Of a stretch of DNA of 64,000 nucleotides, positions 42,917 to 55,075 are shown in pieces. The stretch covers positions 1-64,000 of the forward strand of contig DAINDE010000018.1 of assembly GCA_036732025.1 (NCBI GenBank), read 5' to 3'. Position numbers and translations under genes: made by a program. The stretch comes from SSSZ01 sp036732025. Its GTDB lineage: Bacteria > Pseudomonadota > Gammaproteobacteria > Burkholderiales > Rhodocyclaceae. Positions within the stretch are counted from its first letter, which is position 1, and each line of letters starts with the position of its first letter. The notes under the pieces were generated by a model. The model was not told the DNA's origin, ran no database searches, and saw only the letters and a program-made list of their open reading frames with translations.

Positions 42917-44304
42917 AACACAAGGTCAAGAACATCCACTTCGTCGGCGTCGGCGGCGCCGGCATGAGCGGCATCGCCGAGGTGCTGGCCAACCTGGGTT
43001 ACGCCGTTTCCGGCTCCGATCTCGCCGCCAGCGCCACCACCCGCCGTCTGGAGGCCCAGGGGGTGAAGGTCCACATTGGCCACGCCGCCAGGAACGTCGC
43101 CAAGGCCGACGCCGTGGTGGTGTCCACGGCGGTCAAGGCCGACAACCCGGAGGTGGTGGCCGCTCGCGAGCGCAAGATCCCCGTGGTGCCCCGGGCCCAG
43201 ATGCTGGCCGAGCTGATGCGCCTGAAGCAGGGCATCGCCATCGCCGGTACCCACGGCAAGACCACCACCACCAGCCTGGTCACCAGCATCCTGGCCGAGG
43301 GCGGCATCGACCCCACCTTTGTCATCGGCGGCCGCTTGAACGCCGCCGGCGCCAACGCCAAGCTGGGGCAGGGCGACTTCCTGGTGGCCGAGGCCGACGA
43401 GTCGGACGCCTCCTTCCTCTACCTGTCGCCGGTCATCTCGGTGGTCACCAACATCGACGCCGACCACATGGAGACCTACGGCCACGACTTCGAGCGGCTG
43501 AAGGGCGCCTTCGTCGATTTCCTCAACCGCCTGCCCTTCTACGGCGTGGCGGTGCTCTGCGCCGACGACGCCAACGTGCGCGCCATCCTGCCCGCCGTCC
43601 CGAAGCAGATCGTCACCTACGGCCTCGATCCGGCGGCCAACGTCCATGCCGAGAACGTGCGGGCGGTGGACGGCCAGATGCAGTTCGACGCCGTGCGGGT
43701 CAACGGCAGCGTTTCCCGCCTGCCCATCACCCTCAACCTGCCCGGCATGCACAACGTCTTGAACGCCCTGGCCGCCATCGCCGTGGCCACCGAGGTGCAG
43801 GTGCCCGACGCCGCCATCATCAAGGCCCTGGCCGAGTTCAAGGGCGTCGGCCGCCGCTTCCAGCGCTACGGCGAAGTGGCCCTGCCGGCCGGCGGCAGCT
43901 TCACCCTGGTGGACGACTACGGCCACCACCCGGTGGAAATGGCGGCGACCCTGGCCGCCGCCCGCGGCGCCTTTCCGGGCCGCCGGCTGGTGCTGGCCTT
44001 CCAGCCCCACCGCTACACCCGCACCCGCGATTGCTTCGAGGACTTCGTCAAGGTGCTGAGCACGGTCGATGCCCTGTTGCTGGCCGAAGTCTATGCCGCC
44101 GGCGAGGTGCCCATCGTCGCCGCCGACGGCCGCTCCCTGGCCCGGGCGCTCCGCGTGGCGGGCAAGGTGGAGCCGGTGTTCGTCGAGGACATCGCGGCCA
44201 TGCCGCAAACCATTCTGGATGTCGCCCGTGACGGCGACGTGGTATTGACCATGGGCGCCGGCTCCATCGGCGGCGTGCCGGGGAAGTTGGTGGAAAGCAA
44301 ATGA
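42913..44304 (+). CDS. murC: UDP-MurNAc:L-alanine ligase
   Basis: A 463-residue MurC. HFVGVGGAGMSGIAEVL at the N-terminus is the UDP-binding Rossmann motif, the P-loop is GTHGKTTTTSLV (about 114-125), and the EADESDASFL and DDYGHHPVE motifs are typical. It overlaps murG and ddlB by 4 nt each. murB, often found next in other bacteria, is not present between murC and ddlB. Confidence 0.96.
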   Translation: MKHKVKNIHFVGVGGAGMSGIAEVLANLGYAVSGSDLAASATTRRLEAQGVKVHIGHAARNVAKADAVVVSTAVKADNPEVVAARERKIPVVPRAQMLAELMRLKQGIAIAGTHGKTTTTSLVTSILAEGGIDPTFVIGGRLNAAGANAKLGQGDFLVAEADESDASFLYLSPVISVVTNIDADHMETYGHDFERLKGAFVDFLNRLPFYGVAVLCADDANVRAILPAVPKQIVTYGLDPAANVHAENVRAVDGQMQFDAVRVNGSVSRLPITLNLPGMHNVLNALAAIAVATEVQVPDAAIIKALAEFKGVGRRFQRYGEVALPAGGSFTLVDDYGHHPVEMAATLAAARGAFPGRRLVLAFQPHRYTRTRDCFEDFVKVLSTVDALLLAEVYAAGEVPIVAADGRSLARALRVAGKVEPVFVEDIAAMPQTILDVARDGDVVLTMGAGSIGGVPGKLVESK

Positions 44305-45206
44305 CGGATTTCGGCAAAGTCGCGGTCCTTTTCGGCGGCACCTCCGCCGAAAGGGAAGTTTCCCTGAATAGCGGTTCCCGGGTGCTGGCCGCCCTCCAGG
44401 GCCAGGGCATCGACGCCCACGCCTACGACCCGGCCAGCGAACCTCTCGACGCCTTGAAGGGCTACGACCGCGCCTTCATCGCGCTGCACGGGCGCCACGG
44501 CGAGGACGGCACCATCCAGGGCGCCCTGGAGATGATGCGCATCCCCTACACCGGTTCCGGCGTACTGGCGTCTGCCCTGGCCATGGACAAGTTCCGCACC
44601 AAGCTGATGTGGCAGGCAGCTGGCCTCCCCATTCCCGAATACGCCCTGCTGCGCGCCGATTCCGACTTCGCCGAGGTGGAGGAGGAGCTGGGCCTGCCGC
44701 TCTTCGTCAAGCCCGCCCGGGAGGGCTCGTCCATCGGCGTCAGCAAGGTCAAGGCCCGCGGCGACTTGCGGGACGCCTACCTCGAAGCGGCCCGCCACGA
44801 CCCCCTGGTCATCGCCGAGAAGGGCGTCATGGGGGGCGAATACACCGTCGGCATCCTGGGTGACCAGGTGCTGCCCATCATCAAGATCGAGCCGGCGACG
44901 GAATGGTACGACTACGAGGCCAAGTACCTGCGCGACGACAACACCTACCGCTGCCCCTGCGGCCTGCCCGCCGAGCTGGAGACACGCATCCAGAAGGAAG
45001 CCCTGGAGGCCTTCCGCGTCCTCGACGGCCGCGGCTGGGGCCGGGTGGATTTCCTCATGGACGAGGAAGGCAAACATTACTTCCTGGAAGTGAACACGGC
45101 ACCCGGCATGACCGACCACTCCCTGGTGCCCATGGCGGCCAGGGTGGCGGGCATGGACTACCCGACCCTGGTGCGCAAGGTTCTCGAACTGGCGGCCAAC
45201 GACTGA
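44301..45206 (+). CDS. ddlB: D-alanine:D-alanine ligase
   Basis: A 301-residue ATP-grasp ligase. Recognisable parts are VLFGGTSAEREVSLNSG at the N-terminus, the KPAREGSSIGVSKV ATP-binding segment, and the catalytic FLEVNTAPGMTDHSL near the C-terminus. It supplies the dipeptide used by MurF. The gene overlaps murC by 4 nt. Confidence 0.96.
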   Translation: MTDFGKVAVLFGGTSAEREVSLNSGSRVLAALQGQGIDAHAYDPASEPLDALKGYDRAFIALHGRHGEDGTIQGALEMMRIPYTGSGVLASALAMDKFRTKLMWQAAGLPIPEYALLRADSDFAEVEEELGLPLFVKPAREGSSIGVSKVKARGDLRDAYLEAARHDPLVIAEKGVMGGEYTVGILGDQVLPIIKIEPATEWYDYEAKYLRDDNTYRCPCGLPAELETRIQKEALEAFRVLDGRGWGRVDFLMDEEGKHYFLEVNTAPGMTDHSLVPMAARVAGMDYPTLVRKVLELAAND

Positions 45207-45220
45207 GACGATGAAGACGC

Positions 45221-45976
45221 ATGTGGAACAAGCCCCCCGTCCTCAATGCCATTGCCGACCTGCTCTTCGTGGCGGCGGCAGCAGCCTTGCTGGCGGCCCT
45301 GGCGGTGTGGCTGGTGCGCATGCCGTCGCTGCCGGTGCGGCAGGTGGTATTCACCGAGGAGTTGCGGCACGTGCGGCGGCTGGAGGTGGAACAGGTGCTG
45401 CCGGCGGCCCTCAAGGGCAATTTCTTCAGCCTCAACCTGGAAGCGGTGCGTGGGGCGCTGGAAAAGCTGCCCTGGGTGCGCCGGGTGGACGTGCGCCGGG
45501 TGTGGCCGGCGCGGCTGGAGGTGCGGGTCGAGGAACACGTGCCGGTGGCGCGCTGGGAAGAGAGCACCAAGGGCGGGCGCAACGAACTGGTGAACAGCCA
45601 CGGCGAGGTCTTCGCGGCACTGTTGCCGGAAAAGGAAGGCGCGGGGCTGCCCTTGCTGTTCGGGCCGGCCGGGACGGCGCCGGAGCTGTTGCAGCGCCAT
45701 GGCGAGTGGATTGCCGCCTTCGCCCCTCTCGGCCGGCGGCCGGTGCAGGTGTTGTTGTCGCCGCGCCTGTCCTGGCAGTTGCGCCTGGACGATGGGCTGC
45801 TGGTGGAATTGGGAAGGGAGCAGCCGAAGTCGCCGGTAGGGGTGCGGCTGCGGCGTTTTCTGGAGGTTTATCCGGAGACGGTGGCCAGGCGCTCGCCGCC
45901 GCCGACGGTCGTGGATTTGCGGTATCCCAACGGTTTCGCCATGCGGGGCGCTGGGTCTGAGGGGAAGGGAAGCTAA
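45221..45976 (+). CDS. ftsQ: Cell division protein FtsQ
   Basis: A 251-residue bitopic protein with a membrane helix at about 12-34, a POTRA domain (about 38-108; VRQVVFTEELRHVRRLEVEQ then PWVRRVDVRRVWP) and the beta domain. It is the hub of the FtsQLB complex. It begins 14 nt after ddlB and ends 4 nt before ftsA. Confidence 0.93.
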   Translation: MWNKPPVLNAIADLLFVAAAAALLAALAVWLVRMPSLPVRQVVFTEELRHVRRLEVEQVLPAALKGNFFSLNLEAVRGALEKLPWVRRVDVRRVWPARLEVRVEEHVPVARWEESTKGGRNELVNSHGEVFAALLPEKEGAGLPLLFGPAGTAPELLQRHGEWIAAFAPLGRRPVQVLLSPRLSWQLRLDDGLLVELGREQPKSPVGVRLRRFLEVYPETVARRSPPPTVVDLRYPNGFAMRGAGSEGKGS

Positions 45977-45980
45977 GGAA

Positions 45981-47210
45981 ATGAGCAGGGACAACAAGGA
46001 TTTGATCGTCGGCCTCGACATCGGCACCTCGAAGATCGTGGCGCTGGTGGCGGAAATCACGCCGGAAGGGCGGCTCAACGTCATCGGCATGGGCTCCCAG
46101 GATTCCAAGGGCCTGAAGAAGGGCGTCGTCGTCAATATCGAGGAGACGGTGCACACCATCAGCCGCGTCATCCAGGAAGTGGAACTGATGGCCGACTGCA
46201 AGGTGAAGGACGTCTACACGGGTATCGCCGGCAGCCACATCAAGAGCTTCAACTCCAACGGCATGGTGGCCATCAAGGACAAGGAAGTGACCTCCACCGA
46301 CGTCGAGCGGGTGATCGAAACCGCCCGCGCCATGCCCATCCCGGCGGACCAGGAGATACTCCACATCCTCACCCAGGAATTCGTCATCGACGGCCAGGAC
46401 GGCATCCGCGAGCCCATCGGCATGAGCGGCATGCGCCTGGAGGTGCGGGTGCACATCGTCACCGGCGCCGTCTCGGCGGCCCAGAACATCGTCAAGTGCG
46501 TGCGCCGCTGCGGCCTGGAGGTGAACGACCTGGTGCTGCAGCCCCTGGCCTCCAGCTACGCGACGCTGTCGGAGGACGAGAAGGATCTCGGCATCTGCCT
46601 CATCGACATCGGCGGCGGCACCACCGATATCGCCGTGTGGACCCAGGGCGCCATCCGCCACACCTCGGTGATCCCCATCGCCGGCGACCAGATCACCAAC
46701 GACATCGCCATGGCCCTGCGCACGCCGACCCGGGAGGCCGAGGACATCAAGTGCAAGTACGGCTGCGCCCTCTCGGCCCTGGCCGACCCCGCCGACACCC
46801 TGGAGGTGGCCGGCGTCGACGACCGCCCCAGCCGCAAACTGAGCCGCCGGGCCCTGGCCGACGTCATCCAGCCCCGGGTCGAGGAACTCTACGAGCTGAT
46901 CCAGTCCGAACTGCGCCGGGCCGGCTTCGAGGAAGTGCTCTCCTCGGGCATCGTCCTCACCGGCGGCGCCAGCGTCATGCCCGGCATGATCGAACTGGGG
47001 GAGGAAATCTTCCATATGCCGGTGCGCCTGGGCAGCCCCAAGTACGCCGGCAGCCTGGCCGACGTGGTGTCGAGCCCGCGCTTCTCCACTGCCTTCGGCC
47101 TGCTTCTGGAAGCCCAGGCCCAGCATCGCCGGGGCCAGAAGATCAAGGAAAAACAGGGCATGAAGGATGTCCTGGAAAGCATGAAAGCCTGGTTCAGCAA
47201 GAATTTTTGA
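45981..47210 (+). CDS. ftsA: Cell division protein FtsA
   Basis: A 409-residue actin-like ATPase that tethers FtsZ to the membrane. Phosphate-1 motif LDIGTSKIVALVAE (about 11-24), SHE/1C domain, phosphate-2 LIDIGGGTTDIAV, adenosine motif GIVLTGGASVMPG, and a C-terminal amphipathic helix (LESMKAWFSKNF). All features of a normal FtsA are present. Confidence 0.97.
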   Translation: MSRDNKDLIVGLDIGTSKIVALVAEITPEGRLNVIGMGSQDSKGLKKGVVVNIEETVHTISRVIQEVELMADCKVKDVYTGIAGSHIKSFNSNGMVAIKDKEVTSTDVERVIETARAMPIPADQEILHILTQEFVIDGQDGIREPIGMSGMRLEVRVHIVTGAVSAAQNIVKCVRRCGLEVNDLVLQPLASSYATLSEDEKDLGICLIDIGGGTTDIAVWTQGAIRHTSVIPIAGDQITNDIAMALRTPTREAEDIKCKYGCALSALADPADTLEVAGVDDRPSRKLSRRALADVIQPRVEELYELIQSELRRAGFEEVLSSGIVLTGGASVMPGMIELGEEIFHMPVRLGSPKYAGSLADVVSSPRFSTAFGLLLEAQAQHRRGQKIKEKQGMKDVLESMKAWFSKNF

Positions 47211-47245
47211 CCGTATATCGCAAGTTTTTTCAGAGGAGGTGTTCC

Positions 47246-48409
47246 ATGTTTGAAATCATCGAGAAGGAAGAAAGCGGCACCATCATCAAGGTCATCGGCG
47301 TCGGCGGCGCCGGTGGCAACGCCATCGAGCACATGATCCAGGAGGGCGTCCAGGGGGTCGAGTTCATCGCCGCCAACACCGACGCCCAGGCCCTGGGCCG
47401 CAATACCGCCCACGTCAAGCTGCCCCTGGGCAAGACCGGGCTGGGTGCCGGCGCCAAGCCGGAAGCCGGCAAAACTGCCGCCGAAGCCCACCGCGAGGAC
47501 ATCCGCGCCTCCCTGGAAGGCGCCCACATGGCCTTCATCACCGCCGGCATGGGCGGCGGCACCGGCACCGGCGCCGCCCCCGTGGTGGCCGAAGTGGCCC
47601 GAGAAATGGGCATCCTCACCGTCGGCGTGGTGACCAAGCCTTTCTCCTTCGAGGGCGGCAAGCGCATGAAGTCCGCCGAAGCCGGCATCGCCGAATTCTC
47701 CAAGCACGTCGATTCCCTCATCGTCATCCTCAACGACAAGCTGATGGACGTCATGGGCGACGACGCCGACGTGGACGACTGCTTCAAGGCGGCGGACGAC
47801 GTGCTCAAGAACGCCGTCGGCGGCATTGCCGAAATCATCACCTACCCCGGCCTGGTGAACGTGGACTTCGAAGACGTTCGCACGGTCATGGGCGAAATGG
47901 GCCGCGCCATGATGGGCTCCGCTTCCGCCGCCGGCGTGGACCGCGCCCGCATCGCCGCCGAGCAGGCCGTTGCCTCGCCGCTGCTGGAGGGCGTCAACCT
48001 TTCCGGCGCCCGCGGCGTCCTGGTCAATATCACCGCCGCCCGCGGCAACCTCAAGATGAAGGAAGTCAACGAGGTGATGAACACCGTCAAGGCCTTCGCC
48101 GCCGAAGACGCCCACATCATCTTCGGCGCCGTGTACGACGAGCTGATGGGCGACGCCCTGCGCGTCACCGTGGTCGCTACCGGCCTCGGCCAGGCCGCCG
48201 CCCGGCGCCAGACCTTCGAGGTCATCAACACCCCGGTGCTACAGGCCACCGGCACCCACGACGCCGTGGCGCCGACCGCCATCGACTACAACCAGATCGC
48301 CGACGTGCCGGCGGTGGTGCGTAAACGCAACGTCACCGTCGAGGCCCTGGCCAACAGCGGTGTCGAGAAGTACGACATCCCGGCCTTCCTCCGTAAGCAG
48401 GCCGACTGA
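47246..48409 (+). CDS. ftsZ: Cell division GTPase FtsZ
   Basis: A 387-residue tubulin homologue forming the Z-ring. The GTP-binding signature is GGGTGTGAAPVVAE (about 107-120), the T7 synergy loop is VNVDFEDVRTVM, and the C-terminal conserved peptide DIPAFLRKQ binds FtsA and ZapD. A strong AGGAGG box 8 nt before the ATG suggests higher expression than ftsA. The 35-bp gap to ftsA contains no clear promoter. Confidence 0.97.
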   Translation: MFEIIEKEESGTIIKVIGVGGAGGNAIEHMIQEGVQGVEFIAANTDAQALGRNTAHVKLPLGKTGLGAGAKPEAGKTAAEAHREDIRASLEGAHMAFITAGMGGGTGTGAAPVVAEVAREMGILTVGVVTKPFSFEGGKRMKSAEAGIAEFSKHVDSLIVILNDKLMDVMGDDADVDDCFKAADDVLKNAVGGIAEIITYPGLVNVDFEDVRTVMGEMGRAMMGSASAAGVDRARIAAEQAVASPLLEGVNLSGARGVLVNITAARGNLKMKEVNEVMNTVKAFAAEDAHIIFGAVYDELMGDALRVTVVATGLGQAAARRQTFEVINTPVLQATGTHDAVAPTAIDYNQIADVPAVVRKRNVTVEALANSGVEKYDIPAFLRKQAD

Positions 48410-48437
48410 TGTAACAAAACCTCTCTCTGAAAAGGGC

Positions 48438-48466
48438 AACGGCGCGTTGTGCTACAATGCGCCGTT
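48438..48466 (+). promoter_or_regulatory. lpxC promoter with flanking palindrome
   Basis: An extended -10, TGCTACAAT (48450-48458), lies 32 nt before the lpxC ATG. It is bracketed by an exact inverted repeat, AACGGCGC (48438-48445) and GCGCCGTT (48459-48466). The palindrome could act as an operator covering the -10 or as an RNA hairpin at the end of the ftsZ message; no T-run follows, so it is a poor terminator. No convincing -35 is visible. Confidence 0.6.
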
Positions 48467-48490
48467 CCCCACATATTTCAAGCACTTACA

Positions 48491-49405
48491 ATGCTCAGAC
48501 AGCGCACGCTCAAGTCCCTGATTCGCGCCTCCGGTGTCGGTTTGCACGGTGGCGTCAAGGTGACCATGACCCTGCGCCCGGCAGCCCCCGATACCGGCAT
48601 CGTCTTCCGCCGCGTCGACCTGCCCGAGCCGGTCGAGCTGCCCGCCAGCGCCCTCATGGTGGGGGACACACGCATGTGTTCCTGCCTGGAGCGGGACGGC
48701 GTCAAGGTCGGCACCATTGAACACCTGATGTCCGCCTTCGCCGGGCTGGGCATCGACAACGCCTGGGTGGACCTGGATGCGCCGGAAGTGCCCATCCTCG
48801 ACGGTTCCGCCGCCCCCTTCGTCTTCCTCATCCAGTCCGCCGGCATCGAGGAACAGAACGCCGCCAAGAAATTCATCCGCGTCACGACCCCCGTCGAGGT
48901 CAGGGACGGCGACAAGTGGGCCCGCTTCGAGCCCTACGATGGCTACAAACTCAGTTTTTCCATCGTCTTCCACCACCCTGCCATCGACAAGTCGGCCCAG
49001 AAGGCCGAGATCGACTTCGCCGAGCACTCCTACGTGCGCGAGGTGGCCCGGGCCCGCACCTTCGGCTTCATGCAGGAGGTCGAATACCTGCGGGAGAACG
49101 GCCTCGCCCTCGGCGGCGGCCTGGAGAACGCCATCGTCCTCGACGAATTCCGTGTCCTCAATGCCGACGGCCTGCGTTACGGCGACGAGTTCGTCAAGCA
49201 CAAGATCCTCGATGCCGTGGGCGACCTCTACCTCCTCGGCCATCCCCTGCTGGCGGCCTTCTCCGCCCACAAGTCGGGGCACGCCCTGAACAACCTGCTG
49301 GCCCGCGAACTGCTGGTCCGCCGGGACGCCTGGGAACTGGTCACCTTCGAAGAGGCGGCCCACGCCCCCTCCGGCGTCGCCCGCTGGCTGGAACAGCCGG
49401 CCTGA
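48491..49405 (+). CDS. lpxC: UDP-3-O-acyl-N-acetylglucosamine deacetylase LpxC
   Basis: A 304-residue zinc deacetylase, the committed step of lipid A synthesis. Zinc ligands are the histidine in GTIEHLMSAF (about H77) and the HKILDAVGD motif (His and Asp near residues 236-240), with the GHALNN catalytic His close to the C-terminus. The ATG at 48491 gives the normal MLRQRTLK start. It ends the division cluster as in other proteobacteria. Confidence 0.97.
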   Translation: MLRQRTLKSLIRASGVGLHGGVKVTMTLRPAAPDTGIVFRRVDLPEPVELPASALMVGDTRMCSCLERDGVKVGTIEHLMSAFAGLGIDNAWVDLDAPEVPILDGSAAPFVFLIQSAGIEEQNAAKKFIRVTTPVEVRDGDKWARFEPYDGYKLSFSIVFHHPAIDKSAQKAEIDFAEHSYVREVARARTFGFMQEVEYLRENGLALGGGLENAIVLDEFRVLNADGLRYGDEFVKHKILDAVGDLYLLGHPLLAAFSAHKSGHALNNLLARELLVRRDAWELVTFEEAAHAPSGVARWLEQPA

Positions 49406-49411
49406 ACCGCC

Positions 49412-49600
49412 ATGTGGCTCCTGCGCCTGCTGGCGGTTCTAGGAGTCATCGCCATCGGCGCCGGCTTCCTGTTCTACGCCGTCACAGGCAACCGCCAGTA
49501 TCTGGCCTTCTCCTGGCGCCTCGCCCGCTGGGGCATCGTGTTTGCCCTCATTTTCTTCGCGCTCCTCATCCTCGAGCGGGTGGCCGTCATTCCCGCCTAG
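49412..49600 (+). CDS. Small membrane protein
   Basis: A 62-residue protein of two hydrophobic helices (about 3-24 and 38-58) joined by a short basic loop. It begins 6 nt after lpxC and is probably co-transcribed. No known family; the last 14 bp overlap the converging dciA gene. Confidence 0.72.
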   Translation: MWLLRLLAVLGVIAIGAGFLFYAVTGNRQYLAFSWRLARWGIVFALIFFALLILERVAVIPA

Positions 49601-50021
49601 CTGCCCGCCTCAGCAGGGTGGCCAGGGCGGCCCGGAGGGGGCCCTCCGGCAAGGATTCCGCCGTGTCGCGCAGGGTCCCGCAAGCCTTGGCAGACAGGGG
49701 TTTCTGGGTTGAACCCGTTGATTGGTAAGGAATTTGGCGGGGTTGAACTTTCACTTCCATGACGTTACACTCCACCCCGCTTCGCGATAACTCGCCGCAC
49801 AAACGCTGGCTCATCTGCCGCAACTTGGTGGCGACCGCGCCGTTCTCGGCGTGGATAACGATTTTCCCCGACTTGTAATTGGCCACGCGGGCAGCGTCGC
49901 CAAGACCAGACGGGACGACGCTTGCAAACTGCCGTTCGAGCCTGAGAAGAAGACGCGCGTGGGCCAATACCCCGGCGGCGCCGTCGCCCTTTTCCAGGTA
50001 GGTTTCAAGGGAAGTCGGCAT
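49587..50021 (-). CDS. dciA: DciA-like (DUF721) helicase-loading protein
   Basis: A 144-residue protein with the DUF721 core (about 20-95: a basic LLRLERQF helix, ANYKSGKIVIHAENGAVATKLRQM strand-helix segment). DciA assists loading of the replicative helicase DnaB in bacteria lacking DnaC. Its location between lpxC and secA, on the opposite strand, is usual in betaproteobacteria. It is divergent from the M23 peptidase gene with only 11 nt between the start codons. Confidence 0.87.
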   Translation of the reverse strand: MPTSLETYLEKGDGAAGVLAHARLLLRLERQFASVVPSGLGDAARVANYKSGKIVIHAENGAVATKLRQMSQRLCGELSRSGVECNVMEVKVQPRQIPYQSTGSTQKPLSAKACGTLRDTAESLPEGPLRAALATLLRRAARRE

Positions 50022-50032
50022 AGGAGGGTTGT

Positions 50033-50956
50033 GTGCAGATCATTTTCGTTTCCGGTCACCTGAAGACCGCCAGGACATTGCATATTATGCCCCGCCACCT
50101 CGCTTTGGCGGCGGTGGCCTTCGTCGGCCTCATCCTCGCCGTCGCGGTAATGCTCTCCTGGCTCTCCGTGCAATTCCGGTTGCCCGTCGTGCAGGACCTG
50201 GTGCTTTCCCTGCAGCAGCGGGAAGCCCGCCAGGCCCAGGAAGTCGTCAGCAACAACCTGCGCCTCATGGCGACCCGTCTGGGGGAACTGCAGGCCCAGG
50301 TGCTGCAGCTCGATACCCTGGGCGACCGCCTGTCCTCCCTGGCCGGGGTGAGCAAGGACGCACCCAAGGCGGGGGGGCGTCCGGCCGGGCAGGGCGGGCC
50401 CCTGATCGCGGCGCCCCTTTCCGCCGCCGAGCTGCAAAAGGAAATCGACCGCCTCGGCCAGGAGGTGGAGAGCAAGGCCGACGAGCTGACCATGATCGAG
50501 GCGCGGCTCCTGGAGAAGCGGGTGCGCGACCGCCTGTTGCCGACCACCCTGCCGGTGAAGGAGGGCTTCATCGGCTCCGGCTTCGGCACGCGCAGCGATC
50601 CCATTGCCGGCGTGCGGGCCATGCACGAGGGCATCGACTTCAATGCCGAGTCGGGCACCCCGGTGGTCGCTGCCGCGGCCGGTGTGGTGGTGGCCAGCGA
50701 GTTCCACCCCGAGTTCGGCAACATGATCGACATCGACCATGGCGAAGGCCTGGTGTCCCGCTACGCCCACCTGTCCCGCGCCCTGGTCCAGGCGGGCCAG
50801 CTGGTCAAGCGCGGAGAGCGCATCGGCGACGTGGGCAGCACCGGACGTTCCACCGGTTCCCACCTGCACTTCGAGGTGCGCATGCTGGGAGTGGCCCAGA
50901 ATCCGGCCCATTTCCTCAAGCAGGGCAGCGAGTACGCCCAGGCCAGACACCGTTGA
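50033..50956 (+). CDS. M23-family peptidoglycan endopeptidase
   Basis: A 307-residue membrane-anchored protein: membrane helix at about 22-44, coiled coil (50-170) and a C-terminal LytM/M23 domain (about 185-300). The zinc ligands are in GFGTRSDPIAG, HEGIDFNA (H and D) and the SHLHFEVR motif, all intact, so it is probably active. The start is a GTG preceded by AGGAGGG; the first possible ATG is 18 codons later and would shorten the cytoplasmic tail. It likely cleaves peptide crosslinks during growth or division. Confidence 0.9.
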   Translation: MQIIFVSGHLKTARTLHIMPRHLALAAVAFVGLILAVAVMLSWLSVQFRLPVVQDLVLSLQQREARQAQEVVSNNLRLMATRLGELQAQVLQLDTLGDRLSSLAGVSKDAPKAGGRPAGQGGPLIAAPLSAAELQKEIDRLGQEVESKADELTMIEARLLEKRVRDRLLPTTLPVKEGFIGSGFGTRSDPIAGVRAMHEGIDFNAESGTPVVAAAAGVVVASEFHPEFGNMIDIDHGEGLVSRYAHLSRALVQAGQLVKRGERIGDVGSTGRSTGSHLHFEVRMLGVAQNPAHFLKQGSEYAQARHR

Positions 50957-51046
50957 TTTTCCTTGATTTAGACCGTCATCGTAGGTTTCCGGGGGCGTGT
51001 TAGAATCCGCGCTTTGCCGCAACCTGGGCGCCAACTTTCCCTCGCG

Positions 51047-53764
<2,718 letters not shown>

Positions 53765-53848
53765 GCACAGGCTCGCCATGCCGTCGTTGCCTGTGCCGGC
53801 CGGCTTGGCGCCCAGGCCTGGCTTCGCTTTACCGTTTGAGGTGCGTAA

Positions 53849-55075
53849 ATGCCCGTGAACTACCAGACCCCCGCCCCTGAACAGCTCTTCCCCGTCTCTG
53901 GCGTCCGCTTGGGCGTCGCCGAGGCGGAAATCCGCAAGAAGAACCGCCGCGACCTGACCCTCATCGCCCTCGATCCGGGGTGCACGGTGGCAGGGGTGTT
54001 CACCCAGAATCGCTTCTGCGCCGCCCCGGTGCAGTTGTGCCGCAGCCACCTGGGAAGCGGCGACGAAATCCGCGCCCTGGTCATCAATACCGGCATCGCC
54101 AACGCCGGCACCGGCGAGCCGGGCCGCCAGGCGGCCCAGGCCACCTGCGAGGCGGTCGGCGGCCTGCTGGGGGTGAAGGCGCAACAGGTGCTGCCCTTCT
54201 CCACCGGCGTCATCCTGGAGCCCCTGCCGGTAGAGCGCCTCATCGCCGGATTGCCCGCCTGCCGGGCCGACCTCAAGGCCGACAACTGGCACGCCGCCGC
54301 CCACGGCATCATGACTACCGACACCATTGCCAAGGCCGCTTCCCGGCGTGTCACGGTGGGCGGGCGGACGGTCACCGTCACCGGCATCTCCAAGGGCGCC
54401 GGCATGATCAAGCCCAACATGGCCACCATGCTGGGCTTCCTCGCCACCGACGCCGGCATCGCCCAGCCCTTGCTGGAAACCTTGGTCAAGGAAGCGGCCG
54501 ACGCCTCCTTCAACTGCATCACGGTGGACGGCGACACCTCCACCAACGATTCCTTCGTCATGGTCGCCAGCGGCCAGTCCGGCACCACCTTCGCCAGCGG
54601 CCAGGAGGCCGGCTGGGCTGAGGTCAGGGCTGCCATCGTCGGCGTGGCCGTGGAGCTGGCCCAGGCCATCGTCCGTGACGGCGAAGGCGCCACCAAGTTC
54701 ATCACCGTCGCCGTCGAAGGCGGCAGGGACGCCGCCGAGTGCCGCCAGGTGGGCTACGCCATCGGCCATTCCCCCCTCGTCAAGACCGCCTTTTTCGCCT
54801 CCGACCCCAACCTCGGCCGCATCCTGGCCGCCGTCGGTTACGCCGGCATTGCCGACCTGGACGTGGACAGCGTCCGCGTCTGGCTGGACGACGTGCTGGT
54901 GGCGGAAAAGGGCGGCCGCGCCGCCGCCTACCGGGAAGAGGACGGCGCCCGGGTCATGCGGCAGGCGGAAATCACTGTGCGCGTCCACCTCGGCCGCGGC
55001 GCCGCCGCCGCCAAGGTCTATACCTGCGATTTTTCCTACGACTATGTGAAAATCAACGCGGATTACCGCAGCTGA
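53849..55075 (+). CDS. argJ: Bifunctional ornithine acetyltransferase/N-acetylglutamate synthase
   Basis: A 408-residue ArgJ of the arginine acetyl cycle. The self-cleavage site is in GAGMIKPNMATMLGF, where the Thr before Met becomes the nucleophile of the beta chain. The oxyanion-hole region FSTGVILEPL and C-terminal VKINADYRS are typical. No signal peptide. It converges with the methyltransferase gene, with no space between the stops. Confidence 0.96.
   Translation: MPVNYQTPAPEQLFPVSGVRLGVAEAEIRKKNRRDLTLIALDPGCTVAGVFTQNRFCAAPVQLCRSHLGSGDEIRALVINTGIANAGTGEPGRQAAQATCEAVGGLLGVKAQQVLPFSTGVILEPLPVERLIAGLPACRADLKADNWHAAAHGIMTTDTIAKAASRRVTVGGRTVTVTGISKGAGMIKPNMATMLGFLATDAGIAQPLLETLVKEAADASFNCITVDGDTSTNDSFVMVASGQSGTTFASGQEAGWAEVRAAIVGVAVELAQAIVRDGEGATKFITVAVEGGRDAAECRQVGYAIGHSPLVKTAFFASDPNLGRILAAVGYAGIADLDVDSVRVWLDDVLVAEKGGRAAAYREEDGARVMRQAEITVRVHLGRGAAAAKVYTCDFSYDYVKINADYRS

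Noticed and set aside
53778..53858. 26-codon frame before argJ as an arginine leader peptide
   Set aside because: It contains only two arginines, no run of regulatory codons and no attenuator hairpin, unlike the frame before trpE.
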